Shown here: positions 1 to 6,116 of the stretch, piece after piece
Layout of the letters: every line of letters starts with the position of its first letter
How positions within the stretch are numbered: position 1 is the first letter of the stretch
Source of the DNA: an uncultured Collinsella sp.
GTDB lineage: Bacteria > Actinomycetota > Coriobacteriia > Coriobacteriales > Coriobacteriaceae
DNA length: 9,864 bases
Direction of reading: 5' to 3'
Assembly (NCBI GenBank): GCA_902496005.1
Contig: CABUZI010000061.1
Location: forward strand, 1 to 9,864
Notes under the pieces: generated by a model
Seen by the model: the letters and a program-made list of their open reading frames with translations, nothing else
What the model was told of the DNA's origin: nothing
Database searches by the model: none
Position numbers and translations under genes: made by a program

Positions 1-38
1 CACGCCGAGGTCGCCGCGGACGGGTTGATATAGGGAGA

Positions 39-70
39 GGGCCTGACCCCATATCGTTGGGGCCAGGCCC
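39..70 (-). terminator. Strong hairpin downstream of the GNAT gene, possible terminator
   Basis: Two 12-base arms (39-50 and 59-70) pair around an 8-base loop. On the plus strand there is one A/C mismatch (46/63). On the minus strand the same position is a G-U wobble, so the fold is complete only in minus-strand RNA, which fits termination of the operon ending at 117. The minus-strand tail after the stem is TCTCCC rather than a U tract, so this is a weak intrinsic terminator or another kind of RNA structure. On the plus strand a short TTTT run follows at 73-76. Positions 1-38 show nothing I can assign. Confidence 0.45.
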
Positions 71-116
71 GATTTTGCCTCTTGACAATGTCCTGCTCAT
101 ATTAAAAGGAACGTCC

Positions 117-617
117 CTATCTGTCGCCCATGCGCTTGGCCATCCAGGCATGAGGCTGGCCTTCGTCTTCGTAGTCCACCGGCGCGATCTGCGTGTAGCC
201 CGCCTTGACGTAGAGCGGCAGCACGTACTCCTGTGCATGCAACTTTATGAGCTTGGCGCCGGCATCGCGTGCAGCAGCTTCGCTGGCTTCGATAATCTTG
301 CTTGCCAGACCGCGACGGCGCATAGCCGGCAGCACGGCGACGCGCCCCATAATGTAGGTCTCCCCCGCCGCAACGCCTTCGTCCATGTCGCATGCCGGCA
401 ACACCGGGGCCTCTGCGTCAGCCACGCGCTCAAGCTCTTCGGGAAACACGCGCGAGCAACCGGCAAGCTCGCCGTCTACATAGAGCGTCACATGAATGCA
501 GTTCGGGTCCTCGTCGATAGCGTCGAACTCATTCTCGTAGCCCTGCTCGTCCATAAAAACGACGCGGCGCACCAACGCCGCGTCATCAAAGCATCCCGTC
601 TTAAGTTGGATATCCAT
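117..617 (-). CDS. GNAT family N-acetyltransferase (ElaA/YjcF-like)
   Basis: Predicted cytoplasmic acyltransferase of 166 residues that would move an acetyl group from acetyl-CoA to an unknown amine. Visible family features are the N-terminal VFMDEQGYENEFDAID segment (about 20-35), the acetyl-CoA-binding core around residues 90-110 with the RRRGLA loop at 100-105, the HAQEYVLPLYVKAGY segment (about 127-141), and a closing DEGQPHAWMAKRM typical of ElaA/YjcF-like proteins. I chose the ATG at 617 because GAAAGGG sits just upstream; the frame can be extended to a TTG at 635 but that has no ribosome site. It is the last gene of the wzz-cpsD-cpsB unit, 39 bases after the phosphatase stop, so it is probably co-transcribed. 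Whether it acts on a surface-sugar precursor or is unrelated cannot be told. Family assignment is firm; substrate is unknown. Confidence 0.86.
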   Translation of the reverse strand: MDIQLKTGCFDDAALVRRVVFMDEQGYENEFDAIDEDPNCIHVTLYVDGELAGCSRVFPEELERVADAEAPVLPACDMDEGVAAGETYIMGRVAVLPAMRRRGLASKIIEASEAAARDAGAKLIKLHAQEYVLPLYVKAGYTQIAPVDYEDEGQPHAWMAKRMGDR

Positions 618-656
618 GGCTGCCCTTTCATTCAATGCGAACGTTAGGGACAGATT

Positions 657-1307
657 TTAGCGAAAATGAGCTCCGCGCACGCTAAACTTCGCGCGAGCCT
701 TCGCCAGGCAATCGTAATGACCCACGTTATGGGCATCGCTCGCGATGAAGCTGTACAGGTTCTGATCGAACAGGCGCTGTGCCGGCTTTTTCTCGCGACC
801 AAAGCGACCGCCGGCAATAAAGTCCGCCGAAGCCTGCAGCTTGCAGCCCATATCGACCAGGCGCTCCGCCACGCTTACATCCTTTTGAACCGCACGATAG
901 CGCTCAGGATGAGCGATGATCACCTGGTAGCCACGGCACTGCAAATCGTAAATCGTGTTCTCGTACTCTCTAAACGCATACGCATCGGCATGCGTCGAAA
1001 GCTCGAGAAGAAACTCGTTGGTTCCATCGAAATGCAAGTGCTCCGCGGCATCGATACCAAGCTCAACGAGCTTTCGATGGTTGACCTCGAAGCCCATCTG
1101 GAGCGGAAAACCGTCAGCGTTATCACGCAGCAGCTCAAAGGCATCCCACATCTTGTCGTAATCAAAATAGGGATCACGGCAGTGAGGAGTGCAAACGATC
1201 CTGGTTACACCAGCCCGCTTGGCAGCCTCGAGCATCGCCAAGCTCTCATCGAGATCGGCGGCGCCGTCGTCTACACCCGGCAAGATATGGCAATGAATGT
1301 CACGCAT
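657..1307 (-). CDS. cpsB: CpsB/YwqE-type PHP-domain protein-tyrosine phosphatase
   Basis: Manganese-dependent phosphatase expected to remove phosphate from the tyrosine cluster of the neighbouring CpsD kinase, so resetting control of polysaccharide assembly. The 216-residue protein has all the PHP metal-site motifs: DIHCHILPGVDDG at 3-15 (H5, H7), TPHC with H42, the E74 ligand in GFEVNH, IAHPERY with H133, and SDAHN at 190-194 (D191, H193). It is shorter than the roughly 240-250 residues usual for the family: only 22 residues follow SDAHN, about half the usual number, so the last C-terminal helices appear to be missing. The start at 1307 has AAGG upstream and lies 17 bases after the kinase stop. 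The stop codon lies inside a short AGGGACAGA-containing element (see findings). Catalytic residues look intact, so I call it functional but shortened. Confidence 0.87.
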   Translation of the reverse strand: MRDIHCHILPGVDDGAADLDESLAMLEAAKRAGVTRIVCTPHCRDPYFDYDKMWDAFELLRDNADGFPLQMGFEVNHRKLVELGIDAAEHLHFDGTNEFLLELSTHADAYAFREYENTIYDLQCRGYQVIIAHPERYRAVQKDVSVAERLVDMGCKLQASADFIAGGRFGREKKPAQRLFDQNLYSFIASDAHNVGHYDCLAKARAKFSVRGAHFR

Positions 1308-1324
1308 AGGTCAGCCTTAATCAA

Positions 1325-2062
1325 CTAAACGTTTGCTCGGTTGGTGAAGATGCCCTTTTTGGAAGTCCCCTGATCGTCGGAGCCCTTCTTAACCTTCTTA
1401 CCGTCCTTGGTGTAGTAGGAGTAGTAGTACTCGCTGGTCTCGGTCTCGCAGTAGTTCATGACGGTACCGATGAGCTTAACCTTCTCGGACTTCTTAAGCT
1501 GGCCGATAGCGTTGAGTGCCTCCTCGCGCTTGGTGAAGTCCTCGCGCACCACGAACAGCGTACCGTCGGTCAGGCTGGCAATCTCGGCAGCATCGATGAA
1601 GGTGCCGACCGGAGGAGCATCGAAGATGACGTACTGGAACTTGGCAGACAGCGCCTTGACCAGTTTGGCAAAGCGGTGAGAAACGATGATGTCGGCAGGA
1701 TTGGGAATGTGCGGCTCGGCATCGAGGAAGTAGAAGTTCTTCTGACCCGTCTCGACAATTGCCTGGTCGATGGAGATCTGCTCGGAAAGGACCGCATAGA
1801 GTCCGCCGCGCGAACGAACGCCGAGCATATCGGAAAGAGACCTGCGGCGCATATCGGCCTCGACCAGGAGCACGGACTTGCCGCTCGTGGCGATTGCCTG
1901 AGCAAGGTTAATGGAAACCGTAGACTTGCCCTCGTTGGGAATCGAGGAGGTAACGGTGATGGTGCGAATAGGGTCGTCCACGCTCGCAAAGCGGATGTTG
2001 GCCAGAAGGGTCTTGGCGGCATTCTGTACAACGAGCTTATCGGTGTTCTTTGCCTTAGCCAT
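1325..2062 (-). CDS. cpsD: CpsD/CapB-type bacterial tyrosine kinase
   Basis: Cytoplasmic BY-kinase (P-loop, MinD-related fold) that autophosphorylates on tyrosines and regulates export and chain length of capsule or exopolysaccharide. The 245-residue protein shows a Walker A motif SSIPNEGKST (39-48), a Walker A' VLLVEADMRRR (64-73), a Walker B YVIFDAPP (144-151) and a C-terminal tyrosine cluster SEYYYSYY (210-217) followed by a lysine-rich tail. The A' motif reads VEAD, with glutamate where the family usually has the first aspartate of IDAD. It lacks membrane segments; these are supplied by the separate Wzz/CpsC protein, the split arrangement seen in Gram-positive bacteria. It starts 2 bases after the adaptor stop, with its ribosome site (AAAGGTGG) inside the adaptor's last codons, so translation is probably coupled. 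The CpsB phosphatase follows directly. Confidence 0.93.
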   Translation of the reverse strand: MAKAKNTDKLVVQNAAKTLLANIRFASVDDPIRTITVTSSIPNEGKSTVSINLAQAIATSGKSVLLVEADMRRRSLSDMLGVRSRGGLYAVLSEQISIDQAIVETGQKNFYFLDAEPHIPNPADIIVSHRFAKLVKALSAKFQYVIFDAPPVGTFIDAAEIASLTDGTLFVVREDFTKREEALNAIGQLKKSEKVKLIGTVMNYCETETSEYYYSYYTKDGKKVKKGSDDQGTSKKGIFTNRANV

Positions 2063-2064
2063 GC

Positions 2065-2721
2065 CTATTTACCACCTTTCATAGCCGGAATTCGGCCAAC
2101 AACGGGAATGCCCAGGAGCTCTTCTGCCTCTTCGGCACCGCGGATGCGGGTATTGAGCATGTCTGCCAAAACGACATAGGCAACTGCGATAAAGATACCG
2201 GCGAGGAACGCGACAGCAACGTACAGCGTGCGCTTGGGGCCGCTGGGGACTTCGGGAGTCTTAGCCTCGTCGATAACGTTGATGCTCTGGGCAGCGCCGA
2301 CGTTCTGAGCGACCGTACTCACCGAGCTGGCCATGGCCTTTGCGACCTTAGCCGTCTCCTTGGCATCGGTGCCGGTAACCGAAAGCGTAATGACACGCGT
2401 GGTGGTCTCGGAGGAAACAGACACCTTGTAGTCATCCAGGTCAGCAAGGCCCAACTCATTGGCAGCACCGCTCTTAACGCTATCGCTATCCAGCAGCGTG
2501 GCGATATCGTTGGAAAGCATCTGGCTCGCCGAGAGATCGTTGTAGCTCATCTGACCGCTATCGTCGGTCTTGGCGAGAATGTACATGCTCGTCGTCGCGG
2601 TGTAGGTGTTGTCCATCGCAACGAAGGACACGATGCCCATGGCGATCGCGCAGACCACCGGAAGGGTGATGACCAGCTTAAGGTGCTTTTTGAGCAGCTG
2701 GAACAGTTCGAGAAGGGTCAT
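2065..2721 (-). CDS. cpsC: Wzz/CpsC-type polysaccharide chain-length and kinase-activator protein
   Basis: Membrane protein of 218 residues that in this family sets polysaccharide chain length and activates the partner tyrosine kinase through its cytoplasmic tail. It has a first membrane helix at about 15-36, an external domain beginning with the characteristic YTATTSMYI (about 40-48), a second helix at about 166-187 preceded by the proline-containing PEVPSGPKR (157-164), and a cytoplasmic tail with LLGIPVVGRIPAM. Length and layout match CpsC rather than the longer Gram-negative Wzc. AAAGG lies 8 bases before the ATG. It is the first gene of the operon with cpsD, cpsB and the GNAT gene. No glycosyltransferase, flippase or polymerase gene is in the window, so the polysaccharide it serves must be encoded elsewhere or beyond the left edge. 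Confidence 0.92.
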   Translation of the reverse strand: MTLLELFQLLKKHLKLVITLPVVCAIAMGIVSFVAMDNTYTATTSMYILAKTDDSGQMSYNDLSASQMLSNDIATLLDSDSVKSGAANELGLADLDDYKVSVSSETTTRVITLSVTGTDAKETAKVAKAMASSVSTVAQNVGAAQSINVIDEAKTPEVPSGPKRTLYVAVAFLAGIFIAVAYVVLADMLNTRIRGAEEAEELLGIPVVGRIPAMKGGK

Positions 2722-2768
2722 GCAGCTTGCCTTTCATTTCCCCAGTTCGGATTGACAAAACTGTCCGT

Positions 2769-2797
2769 ATGTTATCGCATCTTTTTACCGAGGCCAA
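2769..2797 (-). promoter_or_regulatory. Candidate promoter of the wzz-cpsD-cpsB-GNAT operon
   Basis: On the minus strand, TTGGCC (2792-2797) and TAACAT (2769-2774) are separated by exactly 17 bases, which would start transcription near 2762 and leave a leader of about 40 bases before the ATG at 2721. A second, poorer pair further upstream is TTTACA with TGTATA, also 17 bases apart. It spans a perfect ACAGG-AGAG-CCTGT inverted repeat at 2814-2827. Placement is by eye only. Confidence 0.45.
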
Positions 2798-2852
2798 ACT
2801 CTATACATAAGAAACAGGCTCTCCTGTAAAAATGTCGGAAGCAATCGTAAAA

Positions 2853-2891
2853 TTGCACAACAACGCCGCACCCGAAAGTCAAATGCGGCGT
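2853..2891 (-). terminator. Intrinsic terminator of the pstB-phoP-phoR unit
   Basis: A perfect 8-base-pair stem (2863-2870 with 2884-2891; ACGCCGCA and TGCGGCGT on the plus strand) encloses a 13-base loop. On the minus strand it is followed by TTGTTGTG and then a short TTTT run. It lies 26 bases beyond the PhoR-like stop at 2917 and upstream of the wzz promoter, so it probably separates the two units. The U tract is interrupted, so termination may be partial. Confidence 0.6.
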
Positions 2892-2916
2892 CTACATCAA
2901 TATCTATGTTGCATCG

Positions 2917-4341
2917 CTATGCGAATGGCTCGTCCTGCTGTATGGGAAACGTCACCGTAATGGTGGTTCCCACGCCCAACTCGCTCGACAGATCGAGCGT
3001 GGCGTGATGATACAGGGCCGCATGCTTGACAATGGCAAGCCCCAGACCGGTTCCGCCGCGTGCCTTGGACCTACTCTTGTCCACGCGATAGAACCGCTCA
3101 AATACCTTGCCCCGTTCTTCAGGCGCGATACCGATTCCCGTGTCGGCGACCGCGAGGAACGGATGGCCTTCGTCGTTGGTGCCGCACTGCAGCGTAACCG
3201 TACCGCCGGGTCGATTGTAGCGGATGGCGTTGCTTGCCAGATTATAGATGAGCTCGTCGATCAAGCGCGACACGCCTTCGATGACCACAGGCTTGGTCTC
3301 ATGACTGATCGTCACATTCGCCTGACGGGCGACCTGTTCAAGACGCTGCTCAACCGCGTAGATGGCACGCGAGAGCTCAATAGGCTCCGTGGACCCAATG
3401 GGCACCGCCTCGCCCTCAGTTGCACGCTCGGCCTCGTCCAAGTTAGACAGCGTAAGGATGTCGTTGACAAGCGCCGCCAAACGGCCCGCCTCACGATAGA
3501 TGCGACCGCCAAAGTTGCGCAGGTCGTCCTCGCCCTCGACCATGCCGTTTGCGATGAGCTCGGCATAGCCCGAAATCGCCGTAAGCGGAGTCTTGAGCTC
3601 ATGGGTGATATTCGCCGTGAACTCGCGGCGTATACGGTCGTTGTCCGCTAGCACCGCCATTTGGCGCTTGAGTTCCTGGCGCTGCGACTCGATACGCTCA
3701 AGCATGGGGACCATCTCGGCATAGGCGTGCTCATAGCTACGGCGTGGGTGGTCCAAATCCACCTCTTGCAACGGCGCGATGATGGCACGGGACTCGCGGC
3801 GCGCCATAAAAAACGAGAGTACCGCACCCGCTGCCGCGATAAGCAGCATCGGCGCCACCATCGACAGCAAAATCGCCGCAACGCCAGGCTGGGCCTGCGC
3901 CAAGCGGACAACCTGGCCGTTATCAAGGGCGACGGCGCGATACAGCATAATCTCGTCGAGCGTAGAGCTTGCGCGCTCCGCGGAACCCAAACCACTCTCA
4001 AAGGCCTCGATGACCTCGGGGCGATCGCCATGGTTGGGCAGTGTGGAAGGCGACGCCTCGTTGTCGTAGGCAACCGATCCATCCTTGTTAATCAGCGTGA
4101 TGCGCAAGTCCTCGCGATCGAGGCTACGCAAGAACGGGATGGGCTCCTGCTGCTCGTCGAGGGCGGCAGCAATGAGCTCGGTTTCCTGCGCCAGGTTGGC
4201 ACTCGTGGCATCCGCCAAGGTGTTTTGCACAAAGAACGCGCCCAGCACCGTAAACGCCACGATAACCGCCATGGCACAGACAAAGATCGTCACAAAAACG
4301 CGGTGCGACAGCGTATGTTTTCCCTGGGGGGCGAAGACCAC
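2917..4341 (-). CDS. phoR: PhoR-like membrane sensor histidine kinase
   Basis: Sensor kinase of 474 residues that would phosphorylate the adjacent PhoP-like regulator. Order of parts: membrane helix at about 14-39, an external sensing region at 40-153, a second helix at about 155-180, a short linker with a coiled character (about 205-235), a HisKA dimerisation domain with the phospho-acceptor H247 in ITHELKTPL, then the ATPase domain with N box NLASNAIRYN (367-376), G1 box DTGIGI (400-405), F box FERFYRVDKSRS (414-425) and G2 box GGTGLGLAIVKH (429-440). All catalytic motifs are present. The start is a GTG only 3 bases after the regulator's stop, with a strong GGAGGAG inside the regulator's last codons, so the two are translationally coupled. 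A phosphate-sensing role is inferred from the neighbouring pstB; sequence alone gives only the PhoR/WalK-like class. Confidence 0.9.
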   Translation of the reverse strand: MVFAPQGKHTLSHRVFVTIFVCAMAVIVAFTVLGAFFVQNTLADATSANLAQETELIAAALDEQQEPIPFLRSLDREDLRITLINKDGSVAYDNEASPSTLPNHGDRPEVIEAFESGLGSAERASSTLDEIMLYRAVALDNGQVVRLAQAQPGVAAILLSMVAPMLLIAAAGAVLSFFMARRESRAIIAPLQEVDLDHPRRSYEHAYAEMVPMLERIESQRQELKRQMAVLADNDRIRREFTANITHELKTPLTAISGYAELIANGMVEGEDDLRNFGGRIYREAGRLAALVNDILTLSNLDEAERATEGEAVPIGSTEPIELSRAIYAVEQRLEQVARQANVTISHETKPVVIEGVSRLIDELIYNLASNAIRYNRPGGTVTLQCGTNDEGHPFLAVADTGIGIAPEERGKVFERFYRVDKSRSKARGGTGLGLAIVKHAALYHHATLDLSSELGVGTTITVTFPIQQDEPFA

Positions 4342-4344
4342 GGG

Positions 4345-5073
4345 TTACTCCTCCGATGCGGTAGCCGCGGTGTCGTCACCTTCGGCACCATCACCGGCAG
4401 AAGGCTCGGCCAAGCGGTAGCCCACGCCGCGCACGGTCTCGATGGCGCTGGCATGCTCGCCCAGTTTTTGGCGAAGCGTCTGCACGTGCACGTCAACGGT
4501 GCGCGAACCGCCGTCGAAGTCCCAGCCCCACACGCTCTGCAGCAACGACTCGCGGGTAAAGACCACGCCGGGCTTGCGCATGAGGTACTCGAGCAGGTCG
4601 AACTCGCGCAGAGTGAGCTTAAGCGGCTCGCCGGCAACGGTCACCTCGCGATGGCTGGGCGAGAGCACGATGTCGCCCACGCTGAGCACATCGCTCGCCT
4701 GCTTGACCATGCCGCCGCGACGCAGCAGTGCGCGGCAGCGGCTCGCAAGCTCCATGAGCGAAAACGGCTTAGTCAGGTAATCGTCGGCACCGCCATCGAG
4801 CGCCATCACCTTGTCGAGCTCGGTATCCTTGGCGGTAAGCATCATGATGGGCACCGTCGCCGTCAGGCGATCGGCACGCAGGCGACGCATAATCGCCAAG
4901 CCATCGGTATCGGGCAGCATGATATCGAGCAGCACAGCATCGGGTACCCGTCGCGCCACGGCGGCCTTAAACTCGCCGTCGCACGAAAAGCCCTCGGCCT
5001 CGATCCCCTGCTTGCGCAGTGCATAGACCGTCAAATCCCTGATGTTGTCATCGTCCTCGACGTAATAGATCAT
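4345..5073 (-). CDS. phoP: PhoP/PhoB-like OmpR-family response regulator
   Basis: DNA-binding response regulator of 242 residues, probably phosphorylated by the kinase that follows. The receiver domain (about 1-118) has the acidic pocket E6, D7, D8, phospho-acceptor D50 (in LLDIMLPDTDG), T80 and K102 (LTKPF). The C-terminal winged helix (about 130-225) has LTLREFDLLEYL, SVWGWDFDGGSRTVDVHVQTLRQKLG and the closing VRGVGYRL. An acidic, alanine-rich tail ends in SEE. I start at the ATG at 5073 because AAAGGGG lies 7 bases upstream; the longer frame to 5097 adds MPAAKGFN before the beta strand and has no ribosome site. It lies 64 bases after pstB with no terminator between, only a 14-bp palindrome. 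The phosphate assignment rests on this context. Confidence 0.9.
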   Translation of the reverse strand: MIYYVEDDDNIRDLTVYALRKQGIEAEGFSCDGEFKAAVARRVPDAVLLDIMLPDTDGLAIMRRLRADRLTATVPIMMLTAKDTELDKVMALDGGADDYLTKPFSLMELASRCRALLRRGGMVKQASDVLSVGDIVLSPSHREVTVAGEPLKLTLREFDLLEYLMRKPGVVFTRESLLQSVWGWDFDGGSRTVDVHVQTLRQKLGEHASAIETVRGVGYRLAEPSAGDGAEGDDTAATASEE

Positions 5074-5113
5074 GTTGAACCCCTTTGCGGCCGGCATGAC
5101 CGCATCTTAACCC

Positions 5114-5127
5114 TAAAGGTACCTTTA
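5114..5127. repeat. 14-bp perfect palindrome between pstB and phoP
   Basis: The sequence TAAAGGTACCTTTA is its own reverse complement and lies in the 64-base gap, 41 bases upstream of the phoP start. It could be an operator for an internal phoP promoter. Because a loop must be opened from a continuous palindrome, it is a poor RNA hairpin, which favours a protein-binding site over a terminator. No function is shown. Confidence 0.5.
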
Positions 5128-5137
5128 CTAGATGGTA

Positions 5138-6013
5138 TCAGCCAAAACGTCCCGTCAAATAATCCGCCGTGCGCGGATCGGTCGGATTCTTGAAGAGTTG
5201 CGCGGTGGGCGCGTGTTCCACCAACTCACCCAGCAAGAAAAACGCGACCGAGTCGGAGATATGCGCCGCCTGCTGCATATTGTGCGTAACGACCACGAGC
5301 GTACAGGTCTCTTTGAGCTCGCAGGCCAGCTGCTCCACCACCAGCGTCGACACAGGGTCGAGTGCCGAGGTCGGCTCGTCCATCAGCAGAATGTCGGGCT
5401 GCACGGCAAGTGCGCGGGCGATGCACAGGCGCTGCTGCTGTCCACCCGAAAGACCCAGGCCCGACTCGTTGAGCTTGTCCTTGACCTCATCCCATAGCGC
5501 AGCGCGACGAAGGGAGTCCTCGACCAGCTCATCGAGCACGGCGCGATCGCGCACACCCATACCGCGCGGACCGTAGGCGACGTTGTCATAGATGCTCATG
5601 GGAAACGGGTTGGGGCGCTGGAACACCATGCCCACGCGCTGGCGCAAACGGTAGATGTCGTAATCGCCCAGGATATCTTGACCATCGAGCGCAATTTTGC
5701 CCTCGATGCGGCAATCCTTGATGCCGTCGTTCATGCGGTTAAAGCAGCGCAGCAACGTGGACTTTCCGCAGCCCGAAGGCCCGATGAACGAGGTGATCTG
5801 CTTGTCGCGGATCTTGATATTCACGTCCTTGAGCGCATGATGGTCGCCATAGAACAGGTCGAGGCCCTCGACGTCGATGCGCGTCGGCGAGGCGGCAAGA
5901 TCCTCTGCCGTGGGGCGAGTCGCATCCCCAACCTCGCGCTCGTGCGCGGCCTCGGCCTGCGCTTTCATGAGTTCTTCAAGCTCCGTGGGCTCCACAGCCG
6001 CAGCAGCCGTCAT
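5138..6013 (-). CDS. pstB: Phosphate ABC transporter ATP-binding protein PstB
   Basis: ATPase that powers high-affinity phosphate import with the PstC/PstA membrane pair and the PstS binding protein. The 291-residue protein has Walker A GPSGCGKST (78-86), the Q-loop in FQRPNPFPMSIYDNV (Q132), the signature LSGGQQQRLCIARAL (188-202), Walker B ILLMDEPTSALDP (208-220) and the H-loop histidine H244. FNRMND (91-96) and the RPNPFP segment are typical of PstB. It carries about 45 extra residues before the usual start, Ala/Glu-rich and probably disordered or helical. I chose the ATG at 6013 because GGAGG lies 8 bases upstream; a GTG at 6028 overlaps that site. No pstS, pstC, pstA or phoU gene is adjacent; the partners must lie elsewhere. 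It is followed by the PhoP/PhoR-like pair, presumably in one transcript. Confidence 0.93.
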   Translation of the reverse strand: MTAAAAVEPTELEELMKAQAEAAHEREVGDATRPTAEDLAASPTRIDVEGLDLFYGDHHALKDVNIKIRDKQITSFIGPSGCGKSTLLRCFNRMNDGIKDCRIEGKIALDGQDILGDYDIYRLRQRVGMVFQRPNPFPMSIYDNVAYGPRGMGVRDRAVLDELVEDSLRRAALWDEVKDKLNESGLGLSGGQQQRLCIARALAVQPDILLMDEPTSALDPVSTLVVEQLACELKETCTLVVVTHNMQQAAHISDSVAFFLLGELVEHAPTAQLFKNPTDPRTADYLTGRFG

Positions 6014-6028
6014 ACCGCATACCTCCAC

Positions 6029-6054
6029 ATCGATATCAATTCAGCAGTATCGAT
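6029..6054. repeat. Paired ATCGATA/TATCGAT inverted repeat upstream of pstB
   Basis: ATCGATA (6029-6035) and its reverse complement TATCGAT (6048-6054) are separated by 12 bases, placing the two ATCGAT cores 20 bp apart, about two DNA turns, just upstream of the pstB ribosome site. This spacing suits a dimeric regulator, possibly the PhoP-like protein, but the link is untested. Confidence 0.35.
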
Positions 6055-6068
6055 AGTAGAAATCGCGG

Positions 6069-6095
6069 CTCATATGCACGTGAGCGCATTGTCAA
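6069..6095 (-). promoter_or_regulatory. Candidate promoter for pstB
   Basis: A perfect consensus TTGACA (6090-6095, minus strand) is followed after 15 bases by TATGAG (6069-6074). The spacer is shorter than the ideal 17, as might suit an activated promoter, or the true -10 may be a nearby alternative. It lies in the 103-base gap after the VanS-like kinase, so pstB need not depend on transcription from that unit. No clear terminator is visible in the gap. Confidence 0.4.
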
Positions 6096-6116
6096 GTGTT
6101 TGTAAGGGCACGCTGG

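Noticed and set aside
57..1328. Plus-strand frames at 57-647 and 666-1328
   Set aside because: They lie opposite the GNAT and CpsB genes, whose minus-strand proteins carry clear family motifs.
3661..5193. 510-residue open frame on the plus strand
   Set aside because: It lies antisense to the PhoP/PhoR-like genes, which have complete motifs. Its translation has no recognisable domain and is rich in His, Arg and Gln as expected of a shadow frame in GC-rich DNA.
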